From: an uncultured Oscillibacter sp.
Lineage (GTDB): Bacteria; Bacillota; Clostridia; Oscillospirales; Oscillospiraceae
Direction of reading: 5' to 3'
Assembly (NCBI GenBank): GCA_905233795.1
Contig: CAJOFP010000059.1
Location: 1-5,427 of the forward strand
Length of the DNA: 5,427 bases
Part shown: one piece after another, positions 4,383 through 5,427 of the stretch
Position numbering within the stretch: position 1 is the first letter of the stretch
How the letters are laid out: the number at the start of each line of letters is the position of its first letter
Made by a program: the position numbers and the translations under genes
The notes under the pieces: generated by a model
The model's input: the letters and a program-made list of their open reading frames with translations, nothing else
Told to the model about the DNA's origin: nothing
Database searches by the model: none

Positions 4383-5427
4383 ATGCCCGCCCTGTTGGGA
4401 CCTACGAATCCCGTGCCCGGTTATGAGCCGCAGCCGGTGAAAATCCAGACCCCGCCGCCTACGGATACGAACGTGCAAAATATTGTCAATCCTGAAGTGG
4501 TCGTCCGGCCCGACAGCCGGACGGATCAGCAGGATACCGGCGATTCTACCGGCGCGACCCGTTACGAGTCGAATTATATGACGTTTTTGCAACGTCTGCG
4601 GACGGCGCGGAATCTGCCGGAGACGTTCATGCGGCTTTTGCAAATGACCGGACGGGAAATCACGTCCGGCATTCGTGACGGTTTCGCCCATGAATTATCG
4701 GAATTTCTGGAATTTTTGCGAATGGACGAAAGCGCGCTTTTAGAGTTTTTAAAAAATCAATTACAGACCGGATCAAGATTTTCCGGCGCGCTGTTTCAAA
4801 TCCTGCGGGACGCTTACGGCGGCGCGAGATCGGAATTAATTCGATCCGAGATTTTAAATTTTTTACGCCGTTACAGCGATTTTTCGTCCACGGAACATTT
4901 GGAAAGCAAGATTTTACGCGAGACGGAAGATATACGGGATTCCATTCCGTCGCCGTGGAACGATCAGGCGGGGGATATTTTATCGAAATTACAGAACGGC
5001 GTCGCCGCCGGGGATCGGGAAGGCAATTTAAAATTATTACGAAGTCAATTATTTCCGTTAATCGCCCGTTATGTATCGACGACGCATGATCATGGACGGG
5101 CGCGGGGCGTTTTATCCATGCTGACGTTGGATGTCGCCCGCTATGACAACGGGTCTGTCGACGGCTTGTTACGCGCTTTCCGGCATTTGGCGAGTGAACG
5201 CGTTTTGCCGGAAGAGCTGGGCAGACTGTCGGATGAGGAGATTTTAAGGCTCTTGCGGGACGCCGAATACGCCGGAGCGTCGCGGAATAATTTATTTGCC
5301 GACAGACTTGCGCAATTAACGAACCACGCGCTTCAGGGACAGGGCGGCGCGGCGGCGCAGGAGGCGTTTCATAATATATTGGCGTCGCTTTTAATCAACG
5401 AAAGCGTATATATGCCGTTAAGTCACG
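4383..5427 (+). CDS. Uncharacterised helix-rich cytoplasmic protein, 3' end missing
   Basis: An open frame of 348 codons runs off the right edge. AAGGAG lies 9 nt before the ATG and an in-frame TAG lies just upstream, so the start is firm. Residues 1-60 are rich in Pro, Thr, Asp and Gln (IQTPPPTDTN) and probably disordered. From about 61 it looks almost wholly alpha-helical, rich in Leu, Arg and Glu (LSEFLEFLRMDESALLEFLK at 105-124, FRHLASERVLPEELGRLSDE at 266-285). I see no signal peptide, membrane span, cysteine or catalytic motif, which suggests a soluble scaffold or regulatory protein. It diverges from cheA across a shared 439-bp control region, hinting at a chemotaxis- or motility-related role. 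It resembles unnamed proteins I vaguely recall from clostridia, which I cannot verify. Codon use (TTA Leu, CGG/CGC Arg) matches its neighbours. Coding status is near certain; function is unknown. Confidence 0.85.
   Translation, partial: MPALLGPTNPVPGYEPQPVKIQTPPPTDTNVQNIVNPEVVVRPDSRTDQQDTGDSTGATRYESNYMTFLQRLRTARNLPETFMRLLQMTGREITSGIRDGFAHELSEFLEFLRMDESALLEFLKNQLQTGSRFSGALFQILRDAYGGARSELIRSEILNFLRRYSDFSSTEHLESKILRETEDIRDSIPSPWNDQAGDILSKLQNGVAAGDREGNLKLLRSQLFPLIARYVSTTHDHGRARGVLSMLTLDVARYDNGSVDGLLRAFRHLASERVLPEELGRLSDEEILRLLRDAEYAGASRNNLFADRLAQLTNHALQGQGGAAAQEAFHNILASLLINESVYMPLSH

Noticed and set aside
4353..4691. Minus-strand open frame of 112 codons opposite the start of the unknown plus-strand gene
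   Set aside because: It overlaps the well-initiated frame at 4383, its protein is Arg/His-rich with no family resemblance, and it has no ribosome site. It is a shadow frame.

Overview
This window is a chemosensory gene cluster, most likely from an anaerobic Bacillota of class Clostridia, perhaps Oscillospirales. The reasons are the clostridial style of the CheA sequence (a P2 domain plus a C-terminal end reading ISGCTILGDGSISIILNV), strong GGAGG-type ribosome sites, and very AT-rich intergenic DNA beside coding DNA of moderate GC with many TTA leucine codons. The taxonomic call is inference; no rRNA or other marker is present.

Three recognisable genes lie on the minus strand in the order cheA (1838-3943), cheW (1244-1726) and cheR (188-1012). 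They are followed by the start of a small gene (131 to beyond base 1) that begins at TTG and encodes a single-membrane-span protein of unknown role. CheA, the histidine kinase, and CheW, the coupling protein, form the signalling core with membrane chemoreceptors. CheR methylates those receptors for adaptation. CheB, CheY, CheC, CheD and receptor genes are not in view.

On the plus strand, transcribed away from cheA, an open frame runs from 4383 past the right edge. It encodes at least 348 residues of a soluble, helix-rich, cysteine-free protein that I cannot assign. It is the least explained gene here and shares its control region with cheA.

The non-coding DNA is rich in structure. Upstream of cheA the minus strand carries TAAA-N14-GCCGATAT, a full match to the sigma-D/sigma-28 motility promoter consensus, set inside a 42-base inverted repeat. 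A leader of about 200 nt with competing CCCGCG pairings follows it. A second sigma-D-like box (spacer 16) lies between cheA and cheW. The cheW-cheR gap holds a C/G-rich inverted-repeat element (1045-1132), a 36-base GC hairpin and an AT palindrome. The region before the plus-strand gene holds two long, perfect, purely A/T palindromes.

I see no new multi-gene defence or mobile system. The points most worth following are the divergent unknown gene, the sigma-D promoters and the palindromic element.
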